NCBI GenBank assembly: GCA_025526915.1
Contig: JAHLKH010000356.1
Location: 1 to 17,551, forward strand
Length of the DNA: 17,551 nucleotides
Reading direction: 5' to 3'
Source: Entophlyctis helioformis
Lineage: Eukaryota > Chytridiomycota > Chytridiomycetes > Chytridiales > Chytriomycetaceae
Each line of letters begins with the position of its first letter. The stretch's first letter is position 1. The notes below the pieces were generated by a model. That model was not told the origin of the DNA and did not search any database. It was given only the letters and a program-made list of their open reading frames with translations. The position numbers and the translations under genes are program-made. Below, in pieces: positions 8,251 to 17,551 of this stretch.

Positions 8251-11200
8251 TTCTGCGTCATGGAGGCCAGGAGGAATGGTGAGATGGAATATGTGTATAT
8301 TGATCCTGATCACTTCAAAGACGAGAGCGCGTGGCTCTATGCCACTGGATGCATCCTCAGATGGCCCGTTAATGCCCGGCGCATGTATGGCGAGGGCCCG
8401 CTCTGCAGCAACACCGACATTGCTCACTATGGCGACTTGGTGAGACTTGAGGCAGGCACAATGGTCAAGATCTGCACCTTCACCAACGACACAGCACCAG
8501 CAGTAGCAACAGCAGCACCAGCAGCAGTAGCCGCCGCATCCAGCAGCACCGATGCCCAACCACCAGCCATCGAGCCACCACTACAACGGGCAGTACCATC
8601 GGCAAATGATCTGCTCAAGGTGCTCACAAACAGCACCTCTAGTGGCGAGGGAGCCGTCACGATGCTTCTGCGATACCTGGGCTACATTCTCACCGGTCAG
8701 GAGTTGGTCATGCCGCGGGCGACAAAGCATGTGGCCCACTCGTGGATCGTGACGGTCATGCAGATGATCATCAACCGCGAATGGACACAGCAGATGATCC
8801 GGGACAGCATGGCCAAGATGCGGGCTGGTGTGGCGCGGGCAGCAAAGATGGATGCGACGCAGGCCGGCTCATTGCTGTCAGCCATTGTGCACATGGACGC
8901 AAGCATGATGCATGCCGTTTTGCCTGGCAGGCTTGACGACAGTTTGTGTGCAGCTGCTCGGAATGACATCTACAGCAACCTTGCACGGGGCATCTGTGGC
9001 ATGCTTGCTGTGCACTTCATGACCCACCAGTTGATGCTCATTGACTGGGCAATCCACCGACTGATTCCTGGTATATCTGCTGACAAGGCAGCGGAATTTG
9101 CCAAGGCAATGGATACAGCCACTGGGGACGCCACGTCTGGCATGCCACTGTCAACCAGACAAGACGGACGCGTTGTCGAGATCCCACAAGCACTGCACAG
9201 GCTCACGGCGGTCGTGCGCAACAAGTCGCTGTCAGAGGCCGGCAAGTTCAAGCAGTTGTGTGATCTCGCAGGCTCATCCCTCAAGTTGTGTCCGCAGCCT
9301 GCAGGCCGCGATCCGTTTGTCCTCATCACTGAGACCACCCTCTTTCTGGCGGTGATGAGGACAAAGGATGAGCGCATCCGTGGCAGTCAGGATCCTGCTT
9401 TGCAGGCATTGAGACTACAGCTTCTGGCTGCACTCGGTTGGTCGCACTGCCTGTATATGCCATGTGTACACAATTTGATGCTGACACTGCACTTTTCTCC
9501 AAGGCTACAAAGATGCCGAGTCAGCTCTTGCGTCATCCAACAAGGACATCCAAGACGCATTCAGCGCAAGTCGCGAGGTTTGCATCTTTGACATCCTTCT
9601 CCCAGGTCTCCGCCCCAAGAACGGTCGCTTCCAGACACCTTCAGAAGCCAAAGATGAGATGGACACGGTTACCAAGGCCACAGCCAAGGCGACGTGAGAG
9701 GCCGATGAGCAGGGTCTGGATGGCAAGGAGCGCAAGAAGCATATCAAGGCTGCGATTGATGCTGTGCGTCCAGCAAGACCAACCAAGGCGATCCTACTTG
9801 GCAGCATCATGACAGATGGATACAGCATCTACCAGCTGGCACTGGACTGCTGCACAAACCGTCCAGAGTCACCTTGCAGTATGTGGCGTGCTTGAATGCG
9901 ATGGTGCACACATTGATTCTGACTGCCGCCTTGATCTGCAGATCCCAACGCGGCGTCCCAGGCGAGCAGCCGTGGCTTGTTGACGAGGCTGATGGCGAGC
10001 CCGATTACATTAACGGCGAATGTGAGTTGCTGTGCCAATCCAGACGAGCACTTGTTGTCCACACCGACTGACATGCCATCCACAGCCGCCGATCCAGCCA
10101 ACCTATCAGCCACCAAGCCATACACGCCCAATCCTGTAAGCCACTTGCATGCTAAACTCGCGCATTGGTGCACATGCATTGCACATTCCTCACTCATGCC
10201 ATGGCATGACAGGGCAAGCGCAACTTTTATGCCTCACAGCGACTGCGCAACATCATCAATGCCAACAATCTGTTCACTGACCAAGGCTACCAGACTGTTC
10301 GCGTTGTCAGCTTTGATTGGGGCCAGCGGTATCTGTATGGCGCGTCCAGTATCTTGGTTGATCTCAGAGACTTTTCGTATAAGCTCGAGTCCAACTACGT
10401 GCTCTCCTCTGGCGTATTTCATGCTGAGCGTGACCTTCAGCGGTGGTATGCATGCAATGACTCTGCCACGCGCACTCTTGACCAGATCAACTCACAGTGC
10501 CTGCCTCCTGTGCCAGGCTCAACAATCGATATGCCAAGGCAACTGACATCCAAGCGGCCATTGCATTCAAGACAGCAAAGCATGCCGATCCAGGCGTCTC
10601 AGCAGGCGAGAGAGCCTTTTGGGATCTGCGCTGCCATGCGTACTGCACGCCATTCCTGAATGCACGGGTACGTTTTCTCTGGTTCTGGATGCCCATTGAC
10701 ACAGCCGCCATGCTACTTGATTGCCTGCTGATTGCACTGCATGGCATGGCATGGCATTCCCACAGAAGGTCAAGGCCAAGCGGTTCACCATGCGCAGCAA
10801 CAGCACGTCTGATCGCGGAAACGCTCTTGAGGCTCGACCACTGGAGAGCGCGCATCTGCTGCGTCTCAAGGCCTCCCTGTCGACCGAACAAAGTCGACAG
10901 AGGACAACATTCCCGTTGTCTGGGCATTTGGCATCGACTTTACAGGCCAAGGTGGCCGGCACGCTGTGTTTGAGAGGTTTCTCATCAGGCATCTGCGGTC
11001 ATCTGGATATGCCTATGTGCGTCTGATGCCACACTGTCCATCCATCCATCTGTGCACCAACTGACCACACGATCCTGCACACACACACACACACACACAG
11101 ATCTACCGCTGCAACGAGAACCTGACCAGCCAGATGTGCCGCAGTGCAAGCAGCGCATCCCATACAAGAACCGCCCAACCTGCGACGCTACGAGTGATAC

Positions 11201-11569
11201 ATGCACGACCGTCTACCACCGCGATGTGCTTGGAGCACCAACATCGGGATGGTCGCACAGGGGCATCTGTTCCATGGACAACGGCCGCTCTACTTGACGC
11301 ACCACCAAAGCGACAGCAATCCAGCCACGACAGAGTACCTTGCAGACATCGCGGCAATGCATCTATTCATCCAGGATTGTGCACGAAATGCTCCGTCTGT
11401 TGTCCACAGCCTCAAACGCGGAACACTTCAAGTCGCATGTGGCTCATGGGACAGATCAGCCTGCCGTCCTGTGGCGTTCAAGACGTGCTGTACAGCAGCG
11501 TTCAAGACACGGACCATCCGTCGTCCAGCTGCGACCAGCACGCAGACAGCCTGCCCTCAAGTCACTTGA
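8251..11569 (+). pseudogene. Fanzor/TnpB-like RuvC endonuclease (OrfB zinc-ribbon family), interrupted reading frame
   Basis: Fanzors are eukaryotic relatives of TnpB, RNA-guided DNA nucleases found in mobile elements. Exons inferred: 8251-9436, 9504-9878, 9942-10135, 10213-10667, 10766-11016 and 11101 onward; the introns between the first four keep phase. The N-terminal roughly 400 residues are mostly helical, with an Ala/Thr-rich linker near 8490-8550. Motifs follow in family order: ILLGSIMTDGYSIYQ, then RuvC-I VVSFDWGQRYLYG (Asp codon 10315), then VWAFGIDFTGQGGR. RuvC-II is CNENLTSQMC (Glu codon 11116), followed by a CPQC...C...TC zinc ribbon (11137-11204) and RuvC-III VYHRDVLGA...NIG (Asp codon 11223). 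Breaks: an in-frame TGA at 9695-9697, and frame changes near 10490, within 10831-10893, at about 11139 and at about 11237. An ATG at 8260 could start a separate protein, but the frame is open back to the acceptor. It is either a decaying gene or one damaged by assembly indels. Confidence 0.68.
11078..11099 (+). repeat. (CA)11 tract forming the end of an intron
   Basis: Eleven CA units run straight into the AG acceptor at 11100, which opens the exon carrying the RuvC-II glutamate. The tract replaces the usual polypyrimidine stretch, and length changes in it could affect splicing. Confidence 0.8.
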
Positions 11570-11865
11570 CCTGCATCCCACACAGTGACTTGTTTGACCA
11601 CCAAACTTTGAATCGGGGCACCTCCCGATCGACCTAACGGGTCACTTTTCTAACGATAAAGGTGAGCACCTTGTGGATGTGCCTCGCCTGTCTGTCGTCG
11701 CATGCTCGTTGCTGACTCGAACCTTCCATCGTGTGATATGTGGCTTGCATTTCGACGCCTCTTGCGACGAATTTAACTCCAAAATCCTTGGTGATTGTAT
11801 CTTTATCGGGCCGATCTTCATTTCACATAGATTGGACTGAGCGCAACATAGTCAGCTGACTTGCA
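11570..11865 (+). other. Fanzor 3' flank with inverted repeats; no gene seen
   Basis: This stretch lies between convergent genes. It holds a perfect hairpin, ATCGGG (11612-11617) with CCCGAT (11624-11629) and a 6-nt loop. A second is AAGGT-GAGC-ACCTT (about 11659-11672). There is also an 8-bp inverted pair, TCGTCGCA (11695-11702) with TGCGACGA (11763-11770), enclosing 60 nt. TnpB and Fanzor guide RNAs typically derive from the 3' end of the gene and its flank, so this is where one would be expected; that it is one is only inferred. Confidence 0.35.
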
Positions 11866-13430
11866 TCAAGGGGGCAGCAGCACGACAACGAGCAACATAC
11901 TAAGCTGTTCTGCAACACCAGATGGAGTTAAAACACCAACGTTTGTGAAAATGAGGCTGATATAGGCAGGCGGTGTGAAGTCGATCGTGGTGTTGCTCAT
12001 CTGCCGTGCAAAGTCAGACATGCATGCGTACTGAATCCATGCAGCAAGATGCCATGCATCGCAACCCTCGCAAGCCATACCTTGATCTCTCCATTGTCAT
12101 CTTCATCCTTGAAGTACATGCTCGAGGTGATGGGCAGGTCGTCCTGGTTGAGCGGGAACAGCTGCACAAACTTGTAGCTATCGAAGAGGCAAGGGATGAG
12201 CGCCGAGCCGATTCCGCATGCACATACAAACGCCACATGCATGTGCGGGACACGGCGCGTTTACCTTTCCGTCACACAATAGACCGGCTTGTTGACGGCC
12301 TTGGCCACGACTGCAACTTGATATGTGCCGACCTGGTTGATGATGCCGCCGTTCTGGACAACACCCTCAGCGCCAACCAGCACCATGTCGACCTTGCCAA
12401 TCACGGTTCCAACAGCAGCGTCGTTGATGAGTGCAGCAGGGATGCCTTCTCCGCGCAACTCTGCGACGGCTCTTCTGCCCGAGTCTGAGGGCTTGGCATC
12501 CGTGACAATGACCTTGAAGCGGCACTGCGCAAAGGCCAACTTTAGAAGCATCATAACGACGCGCGAGTACGAGTGAACAAGGATAACCTGCCATTCCCGG
12601 TGCATGCCAGGAGGATGCCGGGCATTTTTACAAGTCAATCTGACTGGCATGCTTCGCTCTCGATCCCCCACGCCACTCACCGAGTCCTCCTTGATAAACT
12701 TGACACCGCTCATTGCAGCCGATGTTCGGTGAGACTGACAGTTTTGCACCATGCTCTCTCCAAGCTGAACAATCTTGGCTTTCCACGGCTCAAAGTCCTG
12801 TACTTGGGTTAGAACAACGAGGCCGTTGCGAGGGTCGACGCCATTCTGGCACAGGGTCGACTCACAGACTCGGCAGGGTGGCGGGTGACAAAGCGGAAGA
12901 AGAGATCGCATCCCGCAATCATCGAGATTCTGTTTTCCGGCAGTTCCTTGAGCGCATTGGCCTGCACGTCCAAGTGTTTCATAAACTCTGTCTGCGTCGA
13001 TGCTGCAGCAGATCAGTCCCGTTGAGCAAAAGTGCTGGTCAGATTCGGCCGTGCCATCTCGCGCCAAGCGTGTGTCTGCAAGGCTCACCTCTGCTCTGCT
13101 TGACAAACTCGATAAGCGTCTGCCTTGCACGGCATGGTGCAGCAAGGGCAGCACACCATTGCATTGCGCATGCAGCCGCAGAGACAACGCCAGCACCCGG
13201 TGTGTTAGCCACGGCATCCATGCTTCTGGCAGCACTCGGTTCGCTGTGCATCGTCGAACCTGGACTGCAGCAACTGGCAGCGACATGTCTGGGTTGCAGT
13301 CGATGATGCTGCGGAGAGTGTACTGGCCGTCAAATGTATCCTCTGCGGCATCGATGGCAGTTATGGGCGAAGAGAAAGCAGCGGCCTTGGAAGCCGCCGC
13401 CGCAGCAAGACGAGCACGGGCACCGGGCAT
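11866..13430 (-). CDS. EIF2B1 (GCN3): Translation initiation factor eIF2B subunit alpha
   Basis: eIF2B is the guanine-nucleotide exchange factor for eIF2; alpha is a regulatory subunit that senses eIF2 phosphorylation. Exons on the minus strand: 13430-13260, 13119-13089, 12987-12866, 12797-12681, 12587-12265, 12177-12081 and 12030-11866. All phases agree and no frameshift is needed, giving 341 residues against 305 in human. Diagnostic stretches are NPDMSLPVAAVQ, TLIEFVKQSR, GVKFIKEDS, ILVHSYSRVV, VGAEGVVQNGGIIN, YKFVQLFPLNQDDLP and VGVLTPSGVAEQL. The last three are typical of alpha rather than beta or delta. The N-terminus has an Ala-rich extension of about 30 residues. A 389-codon open frame reads through several introns by chance and should not be taken as the protein. 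The gene is divergent from eL30. Confidence 0.93.
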
Positions 13431-13581
13431 TGATGGTCAGGTCGTCGACAACCGCCAGAGTGTTGAGCAAGGGGGTGCCATCCGTGTCACGTGACCCTGT
13501 TCACATTTCAGTCGGCTGTTTTCAAATGGCATGCCAAATCGCGCCACGGCGAGTGGTTTCCACACACTCCACACGAACTCA
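13431..13581. promoter_or_regulatory. Head-to-head promoter of eIF2B alpha and eL30, with an E-box
   Basis: Only 151 bp separate the two start codons. GTCACGTGAC (CACGTG at 13488-13493) lies 58 bp from the eIF2B alpha ATG and about 90 bp from the eL30 ATG. It is the same core that is arrayed in the LTRs. Shared control of two translation genes through this palindromic site is inferred from position. Confidence 0.6.
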
Positions 13582-14713
13582 ATGGCCCCCATCACCAAGT
13601 CGAAGAAGTCCCTTGGTATGCACCATCCCATCCATACGAGCATCCATCCCATCCCATAGACCCACATGCTGTCGCAGACAGCACCAGAGCAAGCATCCAG
13701 CAAACAGCCGCCGTAAGAGCCCTCCAACGTCTCTCTCAGCCGCCATCAGCCGCCACCAGCCGCCAGCCGTTACTTGGCAGCGACTTCAGGACCAGTAATC
13801 GAGTCGATTCTGCCACTCGATTCATGAGGAGCACATGGCAACCAGCAGACGCAAAGTGGCCGCCTACCAAGGCTGTGACAGACGCTGCTATTCCGACTTG
13901 CCGTCGCTCTTGTCGGGACGGCCGCCACCTCACTGAGCACACGTCACCTTGAACAGCCGCTGGCTCAACTGCTCAACAACTGCGCTGGCGGCAGCTTTCA
14001 TATGGACAAGAGAGGGGACGAGATGAGACTGCTGCGGTTTCGACTCTGGTGCTGCGCTGCGACTGTTGCCGATTGCCTGTGGACAAGCGATGCATCCCTT
14101 GCCTCTACCACTAGTCTGCAGCCATTGTATGCTAATATTGTGACTGCGCGCTCTCTTGACCGTTGTGTTTGACAGAGTCGATCAACACCAAGCTCGCTCT
14201 TGGTAAGACTGCCATGGATGCCGCTTGCAGCGACTCTGTGTGGTGTCGTCGCACCGAGCTAACGCCTCTTTTTGGTTGACAGTCATGAAGAGTGGCAAGG
14301 CCAGCCTCGGCTACAAGTCGACCCTCAAGACTGTCAGAAACGGCAAATGTACGTGATGGACGCGCGACGCTTGAGGAGGAGAAGCAGCGGCTGTGTTGCT
14401 GGCCAGTGCAGCATGAGTGGAATGCAGACTGACGCAACAGGACTTTTGCTGTACTCTACTGTACGCACACGCACACGCACACGCACACGCTGCTGTGGAA
14501 TCTGCAGCCAAGCTTGTCATCATCTCCGGCAACTGCCCCGCTCTCCGCAAGTCTGAGATCGAGTACTACGCCATGCTCTCCAAGACCAACGTCCACCACT
14601 ACTCTGGCAACAACATCGAGCTCGGCACTGCCTGCGGCAAGTACTTCCGCGTTGGCACCCTCTCGATCGTCAACCCTGGTGACTCGGACATCATCTCGGC
14701 TCAGACTGAGTAA
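13582..14713 (+). CDS. RPL30: 60S ribosomal protein eL30 (L30e)
   Basis: This is a large-subunit protein of the L7Ae/L30e RNA-binding family. Exons: 13582-13615, 14176-14202, 14283-14348 and 14508-14713. Splicing gives 110 residues with no frame break (105-115 in yeast and human). The N-terminus reads [20 protein letters not shown], followed by [17 protein letters not shown], then [19 protein letters not shown] and [20 protein letters not shown], and it stops at TAA 14711. Intron 1 is unusually long for this window (560 bp); I looked for a C/D-box snoRNA in it and saw no convincing box pair. Intron 3 contains a hexamer microsatellite. In budding yeast L30 represses splicing of its own transcript; whether that applies here cannot be seen. 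Confidence 0.95.
14463..14490 (+). repeat. Hexanucleotide (ACGCAC)n microsatellite in eL30 intron 3
   Basis: Between four and five tandem copies of ACGCAC end 17 bp upstream of the acceptor at 14507. Confidence 0.85.
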
Positions 14714-14932
14714 GCGCTGATGGAATGAAAGTTTTGTGCATCGGTTTCCCGTTTTGCAGTTTCCCGTGTTTGGAATCGATGGTGAGATCCTCGCTGCGGT
14801 GGTTCAGTCTGCTCGACAGACACACACACGCAGACAAGAGACAAGCGGCAGAGACAAGCGGTAGACGTGCTGACCCGACTGCGGCGTGCTCTGTCGTTAC
14901 ACTCCCAGGCAGCACCTCAGACAGACTCTGCG

Positions 14933-17310
14933 ATGCTGCAGCTCGGTCGTTCAAGCGGTGTTGGCGGAACCGGTGGCAGTGGCCGGCAGGCTGCTGGTAG
15001 CGGCGGCGGCGGCGGCAGCGGCGGCAGTGCTGGCCAAGACGCTGCCGACCTCTCCCCTCGCCAAGTCACAGGCAGTGCCGCCGACGACTTGCAGCTGCCC
15101 AGCGACGGGCTTGACGGCTCAGACGACATCGACTCGTCGTCTCACCGTGAGCAGGACCCCGAGGACTTTGTCAAGGCAAAGGCAATGTTTGCGCTGTTCC
15201 TCCGCCCAGAGACTGTCTTTTGGGGTCGCATCAAAGGCTATCCGTGGTGGCCCTGCAAGGTTCGTCAATCCTCTGTCCGTCCTGTCAGCCTGTCCGTCAA
15301 TCCTCTGTCCGGCCTGTCCGTCCTGTCCAGCCTCAACCCAATCCACCAAGACCGACCCGCACAGTTGTCGAGCAGCGCATGTGTGGGCCGGATCTGGCTC
15401 TGATCTGGTCCATCGCTGCGAACGACTGGTATTCATAGCCATCGCTGACACGCACATGCCCCTTGGTCAATAGCCCATCCTTAACGAGGCAGCGCTGGCA
15501 CCGGATGTCCTCAAGGCCAGACCGTCCCGGTCCAACCACCACCTGCCCATCTACTTTTTTGGTTCTAGGGACTTGTAAGCCAAACCTGTTGCCAAGCTGG
15601 TACTGCCATGCGACATTCGCGCATGCTCATCCCTGCTCGACGGAAACAGTGCTTGGCTGCCACCAAGCGTCCTCAAGCCATTCGAGCCAAACAAGGAAAA
15701 GTACGCCGACAAGTCCAAGATGAAGCAGTTTCTGCTTGGCGTAAAAGAAGCACAGGACCCCAGCCTATGGCCCAAGTTCATGATCATTGCAACATCAGTG
15801 CCCAAATCTGGATTCCACCCAACGCGCTCTCTGAGCAACATACAGTCCAGAGACATGTCCAGCGATCGCGACACCGACCAAGACAAGGACGCGTCGACCG
15901 ATGAGGACGAGGATGAGGATCGCGACCAGCGGAACAGTCGCCAACCTGCACGCGATCGCCGGCAGGATCGCGGCCGTGAACAGACAGACGAATACCATGT
16001 AAGCAACGGCAAGTCGACTGCGAGAAACGGTCAGCATCGCTCATCTCAGGCAGGCGATCTCTCGAATGACCAGCAGCAACCACAACGCCAAAGCTTCGAG
16101 CGTCACCAAAAACGACTCGGCAGCTCTGAAGAGAGCGAGATGGAGGCCCGCGATTCTGATAAACTTCCCAAGGACCACCAGCGAGTTGCCGCGACGGATA
16201 ATGCGTCTGCGCTTCATCGCCAGTCGCTGCCTGCCAACGCCCGTTCTGAGCAGCCGGGCGCATTATTGCCGACACACGACAAAAAGAAACGGCGCACCAG
16301 CGAGCCCAACCCAGCCTGAAAATGCGTCCAAAAAACGCCGCAAGCCAGAGGTACACTTGTTCGTCTCGCTGTTGTCCCGTCGACTGCCCCCGCCATTCTT
16401 CAACTCATGGCATTTTTCATGTGCTTATGCGTGCTTTTTGTCTCGTTCAATGGACAGATGCTAGTTGGCGGAACCGACGCAAAGTCGCTGGCAGGAGACA
16501 GCATTGCGCCAAAGACACTTGCCAAAGGTATGTCCGGTCCCCATAATCGACCGGCATCATTACAACACCGCTGACTTTCTCGTGTTCAGACTCTCATACA
16601 ATCAAGTCAAAGAGACCAGCAAAAGACGATAAAGCAGATTCCAGACAGGCTGTTCAAGGTGGGCGATTGCCGCTGCTTGTCTGCCTACCGGGCATTTTTG
16701 CGTTACACACACACTGATCCTTGCCGATACGGTGCAATGATCTGGGCATCATCACGCAAAAACATCTCGTCTGACTGTTCAGAGCCAGGACCCTCACAGC
16801 AAGACCATCTCATGTATCTCCGTGTCAAGCTGCAGCGGTTTATGCAAAACAGCGAAGCGCGCAAAGTACGTACCGTATCCGCCCAGATGCCACTGGGGTT
16901 TCTGGCGCTCTGACCACGCCCCAACGACTCTCTGTCTCTCTGCACATGACATTTCATTCAGGTGTCTGACCTCGAGACGGCCGACCGATGCCTGAAACTG
17001 GTCGAGGCATTTGACGTGACCTTTGAGCTGTTCAAAGGCGACCAAGATCGGCAAGCTGATTAAGCCACATGTCCAGGATGCAGCTGAATCCCGACACATT
17101 CCACATTGTTCCACGGTGCCACGCATCCTTGTGCTATGGAAAGCCAAGCTCGCGACGCCCGCCATCGCATCCCAGACCAGCATTCCACAAGACAGGCACG
17201 GTGCAAGCATTGAGCCACCGCAAGTGCTGGTTGGCAGTGCCGCGACAGGCGCCGAGACTGGCCGCCCTCGTCCGAGTCGGTATCGCCAATGCGCGAAGCC
17301 ACAATGTTGA
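14933..17310 (+). CDS. PWWP-domain chromatin protein with C-terminal TFIIS-N/IBD-like domain (HDGF/LEDGF-like architecture)
   Basis: PWWP domains bind methylated nucleosomes. Exons: 14933-15259, 15474-15574, 15650 to about 16350, 16458-16527, 16590-16658, 16783-16865 and 16962 onward. After a Gly/Ser-rich start, the PWWP core reads VFWGRIKGYPWWPCK, then PIYFFGSRDFAWLPP across two splices. An acidic Asp/Glu/Arg-rich linker (about 15850-15990) and basic NLS-like clusters (KKKRR, KKRRK) follow. The C-terminus has YLRVKLQRFMQNSEARK, ETADRCLKLVEAFDVTFELF, then TKIGKLIKPH and ILVLWKAKL, the pattern of TFIIS N-terminal and LEDGF integrase-binding helical bundles. Two frame problems exist. One lies between the linker frame (stop at 16317) and the ENASKKRRKPE frame; a 55-nt intron at 15999-16053 would also solve it. 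The other is one extra base near 17038. The exon chain from 16458 to 17037 is phase-perfect. The start is the first ATG in the open frame. Confidence 0.72.
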
Positions 17311-17551
17311 CCAATCGCATGGGCAGCGTGGCCGATTCGGCCAAGCAAGCCCGGCCAAGCCCGCGGCTCGATTGCCGTGTTTCCGGCAGAAGAGAACGCT
17401 GTGTTGCATGCCATGACTGGTCATGGCCCAGTGCCCGCAGCAGCAGAGACTGGATCTCGTTCTCGGGACATGCCCATGGCCGACGGCATGGCGTGCTGAT
17501 GTGCCTGTATCTTGGAGGTGGCGCGGATGAGCGATGGCTGATGCATGGCTG
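17311..17551. other. Right edge, no gene called
   Basis: Open frames exist on both strands, including minus-strand ones running down to about 17060, but I recognise no domain or splice chain. The PWWP gene's 3' end or the end of a convergent gene could lie here. Confidence 0.3.

Noticed and set aside
12261..13430. A 389-codon uninterrupted minus-strand frame as the eIF2B alpha protein
   Set aside because: Conserved eIF2B alpha segments lie in different frames joined by clean GT-AG introns. The open frame crosses introns by chance.
13616..14175. snoRNA in the long first intron of eL30
   Set aside because: I found no convincing C box and D box pair or H/ACA arrangement by eye.
17060..17551. 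Possible minus-strand gene at the right edge
   Set aside because: Open frames exist, but there is no recognised domain, start or splice chain, and part overlaps the better supported PWWP gene C-terminus.

Overview
The window looks like nuclear DNA of a eukaryote with many short spliceosomal introns (mostly 50-160 bp, GT..AG). It carries eukaryote-only genes: a kinesin, eIF2B alpha, ribosomal protein eL30 and a PWWP-domain chromatin protein. The eL30 and eIF2B sequences look opisthokont-like. My best guess is an early-diverging (zoosporic) fungus or a related protist, but the window does not settle it.

Left to right: (1) about 20-1969, minus strand, a divergent kinesin motor gene whose switch I and switch II motifs are degraded. 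(2) 1970-2388, a divergent promoter region with three 28-bp tandem units, each carrying a CCAAT box, and a (CT)14 tract. (3) 2389-4935, plus strand, a multi-exon gene for a FEN1/XPG-like structure-specific nuclease. (4) 4976-8227, a tandem non-autonomous LTR-retrotransposon-like element with three LTRs (TGTA...TACA) and CACGTG arrays. (5) 8251-11569, plus strand, a Fanzor/TnpB-like RuvC nuclease that keeps its three catalytic acidic residues and zinc-ribbon cysteines but has an in-frame stop and several frameshifts. (6) 11866-13430, minus strand, an intact seven-exon eIF2B alpha gene. (7) 13582-14713, plus strand, an intact four-exon eL30 gene sharing a 151-bp head-to-head promoter with eIF2B alpha. 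(8) 14933-17310, plus strand, a PWWP protein with a C-terminal TFIIS-N/LEDGF IBD-like domain. I call nothing in the last 240 bp.

The most interesting point concerns regions 3-5. The last FEN-like exon ends in phase 0 at a GTGAGT donor (4936). The first Fanzor-side exon starts in phase 0 after an acceptor at 8250, only 23 bp beyond the last LTR. The simplest reading is one gene, FEN/XPG-like nuclease plus Fanzor/TnpB-like nuclease, with the retroelement pair lodged in a connecting intron. An alternative is two adjacent genes of one mobile element. The nearby housekeeping genes read cleanly through every exon. The kinesin and PWWP genes each seem to need at least one single-base shift, so residual assembly indels cannot be excluded as the cause of some Fanzor breaks.
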